A stretch of DNA of 64,000 bases from Dictyobacter vulcani (GCF_008974265.1 NZ_BKZW01000001.1:2294001-2358000), one strand, 5' to 3'; counted from the first letter of the stretch, positions 40,921 through 50,781 are shown. Program-made: numbers and translations. Notes: generated from the letters alone by a model not told the origin.

Positions 40921-43491
40921 CTAGGGGAGCGAGGGCTCGTCTTCTGCTCGTGGTAACTCCAGGGTATCGGTATACTCAGTTGATAGTAACTGATCGGACT
41001 CATCAGGATTATGCCACCATAATCTCTGTGTGACTTCTTTTTTCTCTTGATCCCAACAAAAGTTGATCTCTCCAAGGTTGTTGTAACCAACTATCAGGTT
41101 GCCGGCTTTCCAACGGCTTAACCATTGATCATAGTTCATGACTGTGTTCACAATCCCCGTTTTTGGCTGCTCAAGTTTCTGATTTATTTTGTCGGTCTGT
41201 TCAATCGCTTCGTCCAGGATATTCTCTCGGGTATTCCTGCCAAAGGTGGTTGTACTGTCTGCTATGTCTTTGTTGCGTGCGCGCAGTTTGCCTCCCAGTC
41301 TGCGTGTGAGTATTTGTAAGATGTTGATGCTTTGCAGGGCCCCCCGCAATGGTCGCAGGCTGAAGCGGGTCAGATGGGTATGGGGACTGTGTTCGTTCTC
41401 AACGTCTTGATTACGTGTGTTGGTCAGGTAGCGGATGCGATAGCTGCGGCTGGGCGGAATATTATCAAAGGTCCCTTTGACCCAGCCAGCGGCTGGCATG
41501 ACAATCTCGCTTGATGAACGGTGGGCGGCAATCAGGCGCGGGATGGCCCACCAGAAGCGGAATAGTTGTTTCCTGATCGTTTTGAGAAGGTAATTTAGTG
41601 TGTGGTGATCCCCTTTTGTGATGTCCCACGCGAAGAAGTCTAATTTTGGCTCTTTACCTCGTTGTAACAGGCTACGTAGACTTGGATAGCCGATGGCGAG
41701 GACGGATATTTGTGAGCCTGATCCTTCATTACAATAGGGACTGGAGGTGAAGTTGATGAATTTTGCGCTTTGTTTGGTTTTGACGTCCCAGTATTCCAGG
41801 CTTGAGCCAAACGCGTAATGCACGTCTCCGGATAAAAAGACGACGCGCTTGAGGTCACTGAGGGTACGCAGAAATTGTTGAAATGTTCCCCAATCGAGGG
41901 CCCAGGCTTCACGGTCAAAGCGGTAGTTTTCTTTGACTCGCCAGCGACTCCAGAATTGGACGCTTTCGACGAAATCAATTCCGATCACGGGGGCGGCCGA
42001 GATGATCAGAGTGACTTCCGCTTCTTCACGTTCGATGTTATCAATCTGGCTTTTCATGGCCTCGGACGAGAGGAGTCCTGGAAAGTCTTTGGGATTGCGG
42101 TAATAACGATGGGTCCGAGTGTCCATGACGATGATCTGATAGTTTGGACCTTCGTAGCTGTAGTTCCAGGTTAATGCCTGCGGTGGATGGGGCAGGCTGC
42201 CTTTCCCACTGAAGGATTCTGGTACTCCTAGCGCTTTGATGATTGTTGTGGTTTGTGCCGCTTGCTCGTCTCCATGCCAGCTATCCAGCGCTTCGAGCAG
42301 GGCTTTACCGTGTGGCTTTGTGAATTGTTCAGGGGTGTTTCCCCAGGCCTGACACAGGGCGTAGGCGAGGAGTCCGTTGCGGATGATGCGTCGGCCCAGG
42401 GGCTTTTTCAGGACATTGTGGCACCATGCTCCATCGAGAAACCAGTCGTCGGTAATGTCGTGATCGTCGCAGATCATGTAGGTGGCGATGTTGGCCAGGG
42501 CTCTTCTGACTTGCGGTAGGGCGCTGCGAAAGCTGTTGAGCTGTTCTAGCTCTTCGCGATAGTGTCGCTGCTCTTTGGTCTGGGTGACGCTTTCGGCATG
42601 CACACCGGGATAGAGCCAGGCCCAGAAGTCTTCGACGCTGAGGAGTTCTTCGGGCCAGAGGGTATCTGACCAGTTGAATAAATACATGGTGATGTATTCG
42701 GCAAATGAGATCAGGTGGTTGTCCGTTTTGCTGCTGGTGAATTTTGTCTGGTTGGCAATGACGCTTCTGCGTGTGCCGGGTAGTAATTTATCTGCGGGCA
42801 GATTGAGGGTGGGGAGGATCTCTCGTTGATTACCTGCCAGTAAGGTGTTGCCCGCGTCTGTGAGTGCGTGTAGTAGGGGGGTGGCTACATCGTCGGCGTA
42901 GATCTGGTCGCCGGTCATGTAGAGTTGCTGGGGACGCCCTGTGCCGCCGTTTTCCTCGGCTCTGGCGATGAGTGTATCTACACTGGATAAAATTTCTTTT
43001 CCCAGTCCGTGGGTTTTGCGACAGGAGCCGTGGATGATGCGCAGGTCGTGAATATGTTGAGCAGGTAGTAGAAAGCCTGGTAATGGATGTCCTGGATAGA
43101 CAATGCGCTGGATCGGTTCTGTCTCATTTGGATCTGTTGTGAGTACTCCAGGGCTGGCTAGCGTGGTTTGTTGTCCTGCCTGCTTGCTACTAAAGGTAAG
43201 ATTGTAGTAGTAGAGTTGTCCCCATTGGAGGGCTGCTGCTTCATGCTCAACTCTGGCCGTCACGGCTACCATATGCAGATTATCTCCGACACGGATGGTA
43301 CGCTGACTACCTCTGCATTCTTCATGTAGCTGGTTGTCTTCAGCTCTGGTATAAACACTGAGTTCGACAGCGCGGGACTCTTTTAGCGCCAGCCAGATTG
43401 TGACGGTGTGTGGCTCGACCCTTCTGACGATGGGTCCGGCTAAAATAAGGGGTAGCTGATGGATACGTTGTGCCAGTGGGGTCCAGGACAT
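40921..43491 (-). CDS. PhoD-like metallophosphatase
   Basis: Predicted alkaline phosphatase or phosphodiesterase of the PhoD family. An N-terminal beta domain (GPIVRRVEPHTVTIWLALKE) precedes the catalytic part. Metal ligands: IHGSCRKTHG near residue 152, LYMTGDQIYADD near 195, MICDDHDITDDWF near 340 and FLSGDVHYAFGSSLEYW near 560. At 856 aa it is much longer than Bacillus PhoD (about 580). No signal peptide is seen, so it may be cytoplasmic, unlike secreted PhoD. Insertions and a roughly 150-residue C-terminal region are not assignable. It is monocistronic, with its own terminator. Confidence 0.85.
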   Translation of the reverse strand: MSWTPLAQRIHQLPLILAGPIVRRVEPHTVTIWLALKESRAVELSVYTRAEDNQLHEECRGSQRTIRVGDNLHMVAVTARVEHEAAALQWGQLYYYNLTFSSKQAGQQTTLASPGVLTTDPNETEPIQRIVYPGHPLPGFLLPAQHIHDLRIIHGSCRKTHGLGKEILSSVDTLIARAEENGGTGRPQQLYMTGDQIYADDVATPLLHALTDAGNTLLAGNQREILPTLNLPADKLLPGTRRSVIANQTKFTSSKTDNHLISFAEYITMYLFNWSDTLWPEELLSVEDFWAWLYPGVHAESVTQTKEQRHYREELEQLNSFRSALPQVRRALANIATYMICDDHDITDDWFLDGAWCHNVLKKPLGRRIIRNGLLAYALCQAWGNTPEQFTKPHGKALLEALDSWHGDEQAAQTTTIIKALGVPESFSGKGSLPHPPQALTWNYSYEGPNYQIIVMDTRTHRYYRNPKDFPGLLSSEAMKSQIDNIEREEAEVTLIISAAPVIGIDFVESVQFWSRWRVKENYRFDREAWALDWGTFQQFLRTLSDLKRVVFLSGDVHYAFGSSLEYWDVKTKQSAKFINFTSSPYCNEGSGSQISVLAIGYPSLRSLLQRGKEPKLDFFAWDITKGDHHTLNYLLKTIRKQLFRFWWAIPRLIAAHRSSSEIVMPAAGWVKGTFDNIPPSRSYRIRYLTNTRNQDVENEHSPHTHLTRFSLRPLRGALQSINILQILTRRLGGKLRARNKDIADSTTTFGRNTRENILDEAIEQTDKINQKLEQPKTGIVNTVMNYDQWLSRWKAGNLIVGYNNLGEINFCWDQEKKEVTQRLWWHNPDESDQLLSTEYTDTLELPRAEDEPSLP

Positions 43492-43630
43492 AAAAAATAG
43501 TTCTCCATGGATATGTGCGTTAAAATTGTTTTAATATAAGCTCAAACATTCAATATTCTATACGGTTGACCTTGAGATTTAGCCACAGTCTGACCATTTT
43601 ATAGCCCTCTTTTCGGCGGGCGCTCGAAAG

Positions 43631-43653
43631 TGATAACATGGCTCTCGTTATCA
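43631..43653. promoter_or_regulatory. Possible operator palindrome upstream of the ThyX-like gene
   Basis: TGATAAC and GTTATCA, perfect 7-bp arms with a 9-bp spacer, 57 bases before the start codon. It could be a regulator site. No protein is identified. Confidence 0.4.
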
Positions 43654-43710
43654 TGATTAATAAATTTCGTTTGCATGGTGCGAAGCTATTCTCTTCGCAG
43701 GTAGGAGCCT

Positions 43711-45441
43711 ATGACACAAGCTCAAAAAAATGACAAACCTGAATTGGCGATAGAGCAAGAATATATTTCCGGGTCGTATCGTTGGTTTACGTATGCTCCT
43801 GATGTGACCGGTCTGCGCCTGATTTGTCTGGAGGATCAGGACACCGGTACGGTGGTGACGACGACTGTGGCTAATCCTGAGAAGCGGACGGCTGCCCATA
43901 AGGCCTGGGCCGGTGCGCGCCAGTCGCGGGCTGCTGGCATGCCCTGGGATATTTTACGTGAGATGGGTGAGAAGGGGGTTGATCCGGATCAGAAGATCGA
44001 GGAGACTTTCCGGGGCTATGGCCATGCTTCAGTGGGGGATATGGCGCGCTTGAGTGTGGATATGGGCAAGATCCCGATGCATCTGTGCCTGGCTTTGTTC
44101 AATGAGGGATCTCTGAATTCGGGCCAGGAGAAGTCGACACGCTATCAACCACGCTTTGGGAAGGCTGTCCTGCATCAGTTGCGTAATTATTTGTCGGATG
44201 AAATTCCAGCGACTGAACTGGCAGCGTTGGAGGATCAGTATCAGGCATTTGGGGCCTTGTCTCTGGCTTTGTTTGCTCAGCATCGTGAGAGTCTGCTACA
44301 GGCTTTTACGCAGTATTATCAGGCGGATACGACGCAACAGGATCAGAAAAGTGCTTTGACTTCGCGGGTACTGGATTGTGTGCGCTCTTTCTTGCTGTTT
44401 GGCCAATGGAGCGGGATGTCGTTTGAGACTTCGGCACGCGATTGGTCAAGAATTATTGCGGAGTTGAAGGCAGCTCCTGTGCCGTATTATCATCGTGTGG
44501 CGGCACAGATTGAGCGCTTGCTTGCTCCTACACCGGAGGAAGAGGTGGCCCTGGGATATAAGGCTGAGGCTCCGGGCCTGGTGCGCCATACGCATCCGAT
44601 AACGACGGTGAATACGAATCTGCAGGCTTTGCGGCGATTTTTTATGGAGCAGACAGATCTTTTAAAGGTGGTGCCTGTTCGACTGGCTTTTCCGGGTCGC
44701 GTTGAGCAACATGTGCGCTTGCTGGATGCTGAGTGGACTCCTGGTGATCGCTTGATTGCTGAGTATGCGCTGCTGCTCTGGCCTGGTCTGGAGCGTGAGA
44801 AGCTGCTGAGCTGGGTTCATAATCAGGATGTAGAAACAAAGAAGGCGTTGAGTCAGTTACTGTTTGCGGAACATACTAATTATCGAGAATTGCCCGGTTT
44901 AGCGCGTACAACGACGATGACGCTGGCGGTTGAGAGCTTCCTGGGTGAGTTGCGGGACTTTAATCGCCATCGCGCCTGGGGCCGCTTCTTTCCTTTGCCG
45001 CTGGTGTTTGGTGAGCGGATAAGTCAGGATACGATTCAGCAGATTCTGGCGCGTGGTTTTGGTCTGCCGCTTTATCTGTCCGAGATTGCTGAGTTCGCGG
45101 AGCAGCGCGTGGCTTTTGAGCGTGATCTGGCGGATTATTATCAGCGCCTGCAGACGTTTCTGGGACAAGTGGCAGGCCGCTATGGCGAGTCGATTGATTA
45201 TGCTTTTATGCTGAATCTGTTGCCGCTGGCTCATCAGGTCGATCTGTGGATGCATGGTGATCCCAAGCAGGCGCTCTATCTGACGATGCAGCGTGTCCGA
45301 CCAGGCGGGCATATCAATTATCGCGCTCTGGCTTATGAGGCGAATCAGTTATTAGCCGCTTCTGATCCTTATCTGGCCGCGCTGGCATTACAGGATAAAC
45401 CGGATCCTGCCAGCCGCGATGAGTTTTTCGACCGAAGCTAG
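43711..45441 (+). CDS. Double-length ThyX-like protein
   Basis: Related to FAD-dependent thymidylate synthase, which methylates dUMP using methylene-THF and FADH2. The N-terminal half has YGHASVGDMARLSVDMGKIP near residue 100 and a ThyX-like FNEGSLNSGQEKSTRYQPRF. The second half has NRHRAWGRFFPLPLVFGE near 415 and YALYLTMQRVRPGGHINYR-like sequence near the end. At 576 aa it is more than twice ThyX size. The canonical RHRxxSxNxxSxR motif appears split: NxxSxRY-like residues in the first half, RHR in the second. Catalytic competence is therefore unclear. The start has GGAG five bases upstream. Confidence 0.75.
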   Translation: MTQAQKNDKPELAIEQEYISGSYRWFTYAPDVTGLRLICLEDQDTGTVVTTTVANPEKRTAAHKAWAGARQSRAAGMPWDILREMGEKGVDPDQKIEETFRGYGHASVGDMARLSVDMGKIPMHLCLALFNEGSLNSGQEKSTRYQPRFGKAVLHQLRNYLSDEIPATELAALEDQYQAFGALSLALFAQHRESLLQAFTQYYQADTTQQDQKSALTSRVLDCVRSFLLFGQWSGMSFETSARDWSRIIAELKAAPVPYYHRVAAQIERLLAPTPEEEVALGYKAEAPGLVRHTHPITTVNTNLQALRRFFMEQTDLLKVVPVRLAFPGRVEQHVRLLDAEWTPGDRLIAEYALLLWPGLEREKLLSWVHNQDVETKKALSQLLFAEHTNYRELPGLARTTTMTLAVESFLGELRDFNRHRAWGRFFPLPLVFGERISQDTIQQILARGFGLPLYLSEIAEFAEQRVAFERDLADYYQRLQTFLGQVAGRYGESIDYAFMLNLLPLAHQVDLWMHGDPKQALYLTMQRVRPGGHINYRALAYEANQLLAASDPYLAALALQDKPDPASRDEFFDRS

Positions 45442-45490
45442 TAGCTTCGACCCTTGCGGTCGATTGTCTTGACCTACGATCTCGCATATC

Positions 45491-45529
45491 AAGAGAGAAG
45501 TTGGAGGCCTGACCTCCAACTTCTCTCTT
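45491..45529. terminator. Bidirectional terminator between the ThyX-like and RRM genes
   Basis: Perfect 17-bp stem (45491-45507 with 45513-45529), 5-nt loop. The T-run is weak on both strands, but the position between convergent genes fits a shared terminator. Confidence 0.75.
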
Positions 45530-45573
45530 GCTGGTTGTTCTTCATACAGGTGACTTTGAACGTCACATACGGC

Positions 45574-45897
45574 TTAATAGCGACGATCGCGATAGCCACC
45601 ACCACCGCCGGAGTCACGTCGTGGGTAGCCGCCGCCCCCGCCGCCACGGTTGTCGCGTTTCTCCTGGGCTTCGTTTACTATAATGGTACGACCTTCAAGG
45701 CTGGAATTATTGAGCTGGCTCATGGCACTTTGAGCTTCTTCGTCGTTGCTCATTTCTACAAAACCAAATCCTTTGCTGCGTCCAGTCTCACGATCCATGA
45801 TGATCGTGGCTGAAAGTACCTGGCCATACTGACCAAAAAGATCGTTGAGATCCTGGTCGGTTGTGCGGTAGGGCAGCTTGCCTACATAGAGTTTCAC
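45574..45897 (-). CDS. RRM-type RNA-binding protein, glycine-rich tail
   Basis: A single RNA recognition motif, with RNP2 LYVGKL at the start and RNP1 SKGFGFVEM near residue 48, then a Gly/Arg/Tyr tail (GGGGGGYPRRDSGGGGGYRD). The layout matches cyanobacterial and other bacterial Rbp proteins, often cold-induced RNA chaperones. I choose the GTG at 45897 (107 aa) because GGAGAAC lies just upstream and the family starts at this KLYVG sequence; a longer ATG reading from 45924 is possible. Regulation by cold is inference from the family. Confidence 0.88.
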   Translation of the reverse strand: MKLYVGKLPYRTTDQDLNDLFGQYGQVLSATIIMDRETGRSKGFGFVEMSNDEEAQSAMSQLNNSSLEGRTIIVNEAQEKRDNRGGGGGGYPRRDSGGGGGYRDRRY

Positions 45898-46042
45898 TAT
45901 CTGTTCTCCAATCGACGCCATCAAGCCTATCTCGGTCCGTGAACTAGCATTTTCACAAACTTGAAACCGCGATATGTGTCGTCGCTTTCTATTATATCAA
46001 TATACACCATAGTGTAGATAGTTGTACAAATTTTTATACTGA

Positions 46043-46093
46043 TGTGTCTTTATAAATAAACTGTTCCTTTTGAGTATTATTTATAAAGACACA
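46043..46093. repeat. Perfect 16-bp inverted repeat upstream of the RRM gene
   Basis: Arms 46043-46058 and 46078-46093 (TGTGTCTTTATAAATA and its complement), loop 19 nt. It lies between the end of clpB and the start of the RRM gene. It could act as an operator, or end clpB transcripts; no T-run follows. Confidence 0.5.
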
Positions 46094-46110
46094 TTTTATT
46101 TACTTTTATC

Positions 46111-46974
46111 TCATGCGACGGCTGCGCCTTCAGCGCTTTTCATTTCTAGTTTGCCGTTGGAGACATCAAAGGTGATGTGTGAGCCGTCGCGTACGGTGCC
46201 TGCTAGTATTCCCTGTGCTATACGGTTTTCTATCTCCTTCTGGATGACGCGCTTCAATGGTCGCGCGCCAAATTGTGGATCATAGCCTTCTTCGGCGAGG
46301 TATGCTTTGGCGGCGTCGGTGAGCTGGATGGTGGCATGGCGCTCTTCGAGGCGCGGACGAATACGGTTGATCTGGATTTCGACGATGTCTTTGACGTTGT
46401 CTTTGCCGATGGGATGGAAGATGATGATCTCGTCGATGCGGTTGATGAATTCTGGCCGCAGGCCTTCTTCGCGTAGTTTCTGGCGGATGTCGCGCTGGAT
46501 GGTGTCTTCGTCCTGGTTGGCGTAGGTGTGCAGCCAGCGGTCACCAATATTGCTGGTCATAATGATGACGGTGTTTCTGAAGTCTACGGTCCGGCCCTGG
46601 CCATCGGTGAGGCGTCCGTCGTCGAGGACCTGGAGGAGGATGTTGAAGACTTCGGGGGCGGCTTTTTCGATTTCGTCAAGGAGGATGACGCTGTATGGAT
46701 GCCTCCGTACGGCTTCGGTGAGTTGTCCGCCTTCTTCATAGCCCACATAGCCTGGAGGGGCTCCGATCAAGCGGGAGACGCTGTGCTTCTCCATGTACTC
46801 TGACATGTCGATGCGGATCATGGCACGTTCGTCGTCGAAGAGGAAGTCTGCGAGGGCGCGCGCCAGCTCTGTTTTGCCGACTCCGGTGGGTCCGAGGAAG
46901 AGGAAGCTGGCGAGGGGCCGATTGGGACTGCAGTCCGGCTCGGGAGCGGCGTACGGCGTCGGCGACGGCGGCAA
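46111..46974 (-). CDS. clpB: ClpB C-terminal half (second ATPase domain), out of frame with the first half
   Basis: Encodes the second AAA+ domain and C-terminal small domain of Clp[19 protein letters not shown] (Walker A), [20 protein letters not shown] (Walker B), the pore loop [17 protein letters not shown] and [15 protein letters not shown]. Homologous sequence begins at residue 18 (NRPLASFLF); residues 1-17 are out-of-frame sequence. It continues the upstream clpB ORF after a frame change at 46924-46926. No own ribosome binding site is evident. Separate expression would give an inactive half. Confidence 0.85.
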   Translation of the reverse strand: MPPSPTPYAAPEPDCSPNRPLASFLFLGPTGVGKTELARALADFLFDDERAMIRIDMSEYMEKHSVSRLIGAPPGYVGYEEGGQLTEAVRRHPYSVILLDEIEKAAPEVFNILLQVLDDGRLTDGQGRTVDFRNTVIIMTSNIGDRWLHTYANQDEDTIQRDIRQKLREEGLRPEFINRIDEIIIFHPIGKDNVKDIVEIQINRIRPRLEERHATIQLTDAAKAYLAEEGYDPQFGARPLKRVIQKEIENRIAQGILAGTVRDGSHITFDVSNGKLEMKSAEGAAVA

Positions 46975-48706
46975 GGGCGGGATCCTGGCCGACGACGCGT
47001 TGGCGCAGGCGTTCTTCCATGTGGAGGAGTTTCTGGATCTCTCCTTCCATCATGCGGGACACCGGAATGTGTGTCCATTTGGAGACGATTTCGGCGATGT
47101 CTTCAGCATCTACTTCTTCTTTGAACATGCGGCCACTCTGCAGGTTGCCGAGCTGGGCTTCCTGTTCTTGGATGCGCTGTTCTAGTTCCTGGAGCTTGAC
47201 GTAGCGTAGCCGGGCCATCTCTTCGTAGTTGTATTCACGCTCGGCTTTGTCATAAGCGATCTGGGCTTCGTCCAGTTCTTTCTTCAGCTTGCGCAGTTCT
47301 TCTACGGGCTGGCGCTGGGTGTCGAGGGTGAGTTGCATGATGCGCAGCTGCTCGCTCAGGTTGGCGATCTCTTGCTCGCCTTTTTGCCGTCGCTCTTTAC
47401 TGGCTTCGTCGGTCTCCTTTTTCAGGGCCTCGTGTTCGACCTGGAGCTGCTGGATGCGGCGCTTGAGGGCGTCCATCTCGCTGGGCGTGCTGTCAAGTTC
47501 GACGCGGCGATGGCTGGCGGCTTCGTCGACCAGATCGATGGCTTTGTCGGGGAGAAAACGGTCGGTGATATAGCGATCAGAGAGCACAGCGGCGGCGACG
47601 AGGGCGCTATCCTGGATGCGTACGCCGTGGTGGAGCTCGTAGCGCGGCTTCAGGCCACGGAGAATACTGATGGTGTCTTCAACGCTGGGTGGTTCGATCA
47701 TCACAGGTTGGAAGCGGCGTTCGAGGGCGGCGTCTTTCTCGATGTATTTGCGGTACTCGCTGAGCGTGGTGGCACCGATACAGTGGAGTTCGCCACGGGC
47801 GAGCATGGGCTTGAGCATGTTAGAGGCGTCCATCGAACCTTCGGCGGCTCCTGCTCCGACGAGGGTGTGGAGCTCATCGATAAAGAGGATGATCCTGCCG
47901 GCAGCGCTGGTGACTTCTTTGAGGACGGCTTTGAGTCGCTCTTCAAATTCTCCCCGGTATTTGGCTCCGGCGACGAGGGCACCGAGATCGAGTGTGACGA
48001 CCTGTTTATCGATCAGGCCTTTGGGTACGTCACCACGGACGATGCGCTGGGCCAGGCCTTCGACGATGGCGGTTTTTCCGACGCCAGGCTCACCGATTAA
48101 AACTGGATTATTCTTGGTGCGGCGGCTGAGGACCTGGATGACGCGGCGGATCTCTTCGTCGCGGCCGATGACCGGATCCAGTTTGCCTTGTTGGGCCAGT
48201 TCGGTCAGGTTGCGCCCATATTTTTCTAGCGCCTGGTACTTACCCTCTGGATTCTGGTCTGTGACGCGTTGTGAGCCGCGTATGGAGGTCAGTGCTTGCA
48301 TGACCTGCTCGCGGTTGAGTCCTGCTGCTTTGAGGGCACGTTGGGCGGCTCCGTCGGTATTTAAGAGGGCCAGGAGGAGATGTTCAACACTGAGGTACTC
48401 GTCTTTGAAGTTGCTCATCTCTTTCCAGGCTTCTTCAAGGATTTTTCGGAGCTGGGGGGAGATGCCAGGCTCACTGCCACCATAGACATGGGGCATGCGC
48501 TCGATGTCGTTTTCGATCATGGTCTGGGCGGTCTGGCTGTTGCCGCCAGCTTTTTGCATCACTTGCTGGGTTACGCCGCCTTCTTGCGTGAGCAGGGCGT
48601 CCAGTAGATGTTCAGGTTCTACCTGACCATTGCTGTGCTCTTTTGCTTTTTCCTGTGCTTCTTGAATGGCTTCACGGGCTTTATCGGTAAAACGTTCTAT
48701 CTTCAT
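46736..48706 (-). CDS. clpB: ClpB N-terminal part (N domain, first ATPase domain, coiled coil), frameshifted
   Basis: Protein-disaggregating chaperone that works with DnaK. The ORF covers the N-terminal substrate domain, the first AAA+ domain ([55 protein letters not shown]) and the middle coiled coil to [20 protein letters not shown]. After residue 594 the reading frame leaves ClpB ([20 protein letters not shown]) and runs on to 46736. Joined with the next ORF the protein would be about 865 aa, the usual size. Whether the shift is real, a recoding site or a sequence error cannot be decided here. Confidence 0.88.
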   Translation of the reverse strand: MKIERFTDKAREAIQEAQEKAKEHSNGQVEPEHLLDALLTQEGGVTQQVMQKAGGNSQTAQTMIENDIERMPHVYGGSEPGISPQLRKILEEAWKEMSNFKDEYLSVEHLLLALLNTDGAAQRALKAAGLNREQVMQALTSIRGSQRVTDQNPEGKYQALEKYGRNLTELAQQGKLDPVIGRDEEIRRVIQVLSRRTKNNPVLIGEPGVGKTAIVEGLAQRIVRGDVPKGLIDKQVVTLDLGALVAGAKYRGEFEERLKAVLKEVTSAAGRIILFIDELHTLVGAGAAEGSMDASNMLKPMLARGELHCIGATTLSEYRKYIEKDAALERRFQPVMIEPPSVEDTISILRGLKPRYELHHGVRIQDSALVAAAVLSDRYITDRFLPDKAIDLVDEAASHRRVELDSTPSEMDALKRRIQQLQVEHEALKKETDEASKERRQKGEQEIANLSEQLRIMQLTLDTQRQPVEELRKLKKELDEAQIAYDKAEREYNYEEMARLRYVKLQELEQRIQEQEAQLGNLQSGRMFKEEVDAEDIAEIVSKWTHIPVSRMMEGEIQKLLHMEERLRQRVVGQDPALAAVADAVRRSRAGLQSQSAPRQLPLPRTHRSRQNRAGARPRRLPLRRRTCHDPHRHVRVHGEAQRLPLDRSPSRLCGL

Positions 48707-49054
48707 TGCTCACCTCCAGAGCTTGTTTGCATGAGCTTTGTCGCTTTTGCTATTTCTACTATACCACATCCAGGTGCGCGAGCTTGTTAACTTTTAGTCC
48801 AGTATTGTCAAGTTTAATGATAGGATTTATGTTAAAATGAGGATCGGGCACGGAAAATTGCAGCACAAAATGCAGAACATTTGAGCATTTGATTTCACCC
48901 TACAACACGACGTGATATAATGTGTTCCAATATGATAAAATGGCAAATTTGAATAAAAGAAGCTAGTAATTGTGGAACGAGGAAATAAGCCAGTTTAGCC
49001 AAGCCGCCACCCAAGCCAATCTATACCATACAAGCCCATATTTTATGTTGATTT
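48707..49054. other. Intergenic region upstream of clpB, including the left end of the element
   Basis: It should contain the clpB promoter (no CIRCE-like inverted repeat seen). The 15-bp repeat at 48917-48931 marks a possible end of the integrated element. No gene. Confidence 0.35.
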
Positions 49055-49098
49055 TAAAAAAATAATGGTGCCCAATCATCCAATATTGAGCACCATTA
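49055..49098 (-). terminator. Rho-independent terminator after the recombinase gene
   Basis: 9-bp stem TAATGGTGC/GCACCATTA (49063-49071 with 49090-49098), extended by four inner pairs. A T-run on the minus strand corresponds to A at 49056-49062. It ends the five-gene minus-strand operon. Confidence 0.8.
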
Positions 49099-49114
49099 TC
49101 AGGACAGAAACTTT

Positions 49115-50086
49115 TCATTTTCTTCTCTGTGAGCGCAACTTACCACCTTTAACCAATCCAGCAATCGGCGAAAATGAAGCATGATCCTTCCTGGCATCAG
49201 TACTAGAAAAATCTTCCAGGTAAGTTTTAGTAATCTGTATATCACTATGCCCCATTTCACGGGAGAGTTTAAAAAGTTCGCCCCCTTGTTGAAGATACAT
49301 CTTAGCAAAAGTGTGACGAAAAGTATGGGCAGACAAACGGATATCAACAATACCCGTCTCTATCTTCAACCGTTTAAGAATGCTTTTAACACCTTCTCTG
49401 TTTAGTGCAGACCCATGACTTCGCTTGCTGCAATCAATAAAAAGCATAGGCTCATTCAGTTTAGCAGGATGACGAAACTTATGAATATACTTCCAGATTA
49501 ACTTACTAACCTCAGGATGCAGACCGACCTCGCGCTCTTTACGGCCCTTACCATAAACCTTGATATAATTATCGTGGACATCAGATAATTTTAGCAAACT
49601 AATCTCACCAAGGCGTATCCCAGTATCCAGGAGCAACAACAAAATCACATAGTCTCTATAACCCATATCAGTAGTCAGATCAAAAGTTGAGAGCATCAGC
49701 TGGATATGATCCATAGTGAAAGTCGGCACAATCTTCTTTGTTGGCCGAGGAGCCGCCAAACGAGAAGCCGGATTTTTTTCTATCAACTCCTCTTGATAGC
49801 ACCAGCTAAAAAACACCTTCCAGACGCGAATATAACCCCGAACAGATGACACCGACAATGCCCTGGCAGCTTCTATATCTGAAGTGCCCAGCAAGTGCTG
49901 CACACATTTCCTCAAATGCAGTACAGTCACCTTCTCAAGTTCTGTGACACCACTAAGAGTGCTAAGAAGCTCAGCCAGGACACGCAAATGATGTTTGTAA
50001 GATGTTAGCGTATGATTAGAGCGATCCCTAGCAACGCAATCCATAATGAAATGAGCTATAACCCCATCAGAACCTGAAAGGATCAT
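49115..50086 (-). CDS. Tyrosine recombinase/integrase
   Basis: XerC/D-like site-specific recombinase. The N-terminal SAM-like core-binding domain is at about 10-105. The catalytic domain has Arg in LDTGIRLGEISLL, Lys in YGKGRKEREV, HTFRHTF (His-x-x-Arg), GHSDIQITKTYL with the second His and the nucleophile Tyr. The start at 50086 gives 323 aa, and its ATG overlaps the stop of the preceding small gene as ATGA, so translation should be coupled; a reading from 50128 is rejected. It is the last gene of the operon and the likely integrase of the element. Confidence 0.92.
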   Translation of the reverse strand: MILSGSDGVIAHFIMDCVARDRSNHTLTSYKHHLRVLAELLSTLSGVTELEKVTVLHLRKCVQHLLGTSDIEAARALSVSSVRGYIRVWKVFFSWCYQEELIEKNPASRLAAPRPTKKIVPTFTMDHIQLMLSTFDLTTDMGYRDYVILLLLLDTGIRLGEISLLKLSDVHDNYIKVYGKGRKEREVGLHPEVSKLIWKYIHKFRHPAKLNEPMLFIDCSKRSHGSALNREGVKSILKRLKIETGIVDIRLSAHTFRHTFAKMYLQQGGELFKLSREMGHSDIQITKTYLEDFSSTDARKDHASFSPIAGLVKGGKLRSQRRK

Positions 50087-50241
50087 AAAGCACCCCTTTT
50101 CCTCAGAGAAGCCCAAATTTTCCAACAATCAGAACAAAGCAAAAGGACATTCCACTTTCCACGCTGATCCTGCCATGTTAAAGGCTTACAATGTGCCTTT
50201 TCCTTGCAACCGTGACAATAGGTATGAAACAGATCCATCAT
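50083..50241 (-). CDS. 52-aa Cys-rich (zinc-finger-like) protein
   Basis: Short gene between the 178-aa gene and the recombinase gene. It has two CXXC pairs: CHGC at residues 9-12 (plus a further Cys at 18) and CSDC at 36-39, about 24 residues apart, as in a treble-clef or zinc-ribbon fold. Trp-rich around both. It starts three bases after the upstream stop codon and ends by a 4-base ATGA overlap with the recombinase start. This tight packing argues that it is real. Possible role: a recombination directionality or DNA-binding accessory; not shown. Confidence 0.6.
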   Translation of the reverse strand: MMDLFHTYCHGCKEKAHCKPLTWQDQRGKWNVLLLCSDCWKIWASLRKRGAL

Positions 50242-50244
50242 CGC

Positions 50245-50781
50245 CTACTTTCTACCAACTTGCAGGCGACCAGCTGGCACCGCAGAATGTTCTTGACGAT
50301 CAACAAAAGGAACCAATAACGGAGTGACCAGGCCAGCCATCACAGCCAGACCTGCATAAGCTTCACGCGATTGTGAAACCTTGAGTCCAGAGAGGAAACC
50401 GACCACCGCACCGATACGAAACGTCAGAGGAATAAGCACAGCTAGATAGCGATCTGGAATGCGGATGAACACATCAACCACGTCCAGTACCTCTTGTAAT
50501 GGCAGCGGTTCAGGAGAACGCAGGATATTATGATGAGCATCCAGGCTATGAAGATAGTCCCGATAACACAAACGACCTGCCAGCAGACCAACCTGATATA
50601 ACGGATCATCAGCAATATGAGTTATATTCTTTGGAAGCGTCATATAACTCAATTTTTGCGCCTTAATGACATGCATCCCTATCAGAAAAGACTCCTTCAC
50701 ATCAGGTGTGAGGCCCATTTCATACCACAAGGGAGGAGCATCATCATACAGATAAAACGGCTCGATTTCATGACCACTCAT
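50245..50781 (-). CDS. Hypothetical protein, 178 aa
   Basis: Unknown. The ATG at 50781 has AAGGAG seven bases upstream, better than the ORF start at 50838. The middle has DDPLYQVGLLAGRLCYRDYL. The C-terminal half has a hydrophobic glycine-rich stretch (RIGAVVGFLSGL and YAGLAVMAGLVTPLLVPF) that might be a membrane helix or a buried helix. The pattern VGxxxGRL or IGxxxGxLSxL also occurs in the 149-aa gene of the same operon. Followed three bases later by the 52-aa gene. Confidence 0.6.
   Translation of the reverse strand: MSGHEIEPFYLYDDAPPLWYEMGLTPDVKESFLIGMHVIKAQKLSYMTLPKNITHIADDPLYQVGLLAGRLCYRDYLHSLDAHHNILRSPEPLPLQEVLDVVDVFIRIPDRYLAVLIPLTFRIGAVVGFLSGLKVSQSREAYAGLAVMAGLVTPLLVPFVDRQEHSAVPAGRLQVGRK

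Noticed and set aside
47333..48485. Long plus-strand ORFs opposite clpB (255 and 271 aa)
   Set aside because: They are antisense shadows of a conserved gene in GC-rich codons; no domain, and the clpB frame explains the open reading frames.
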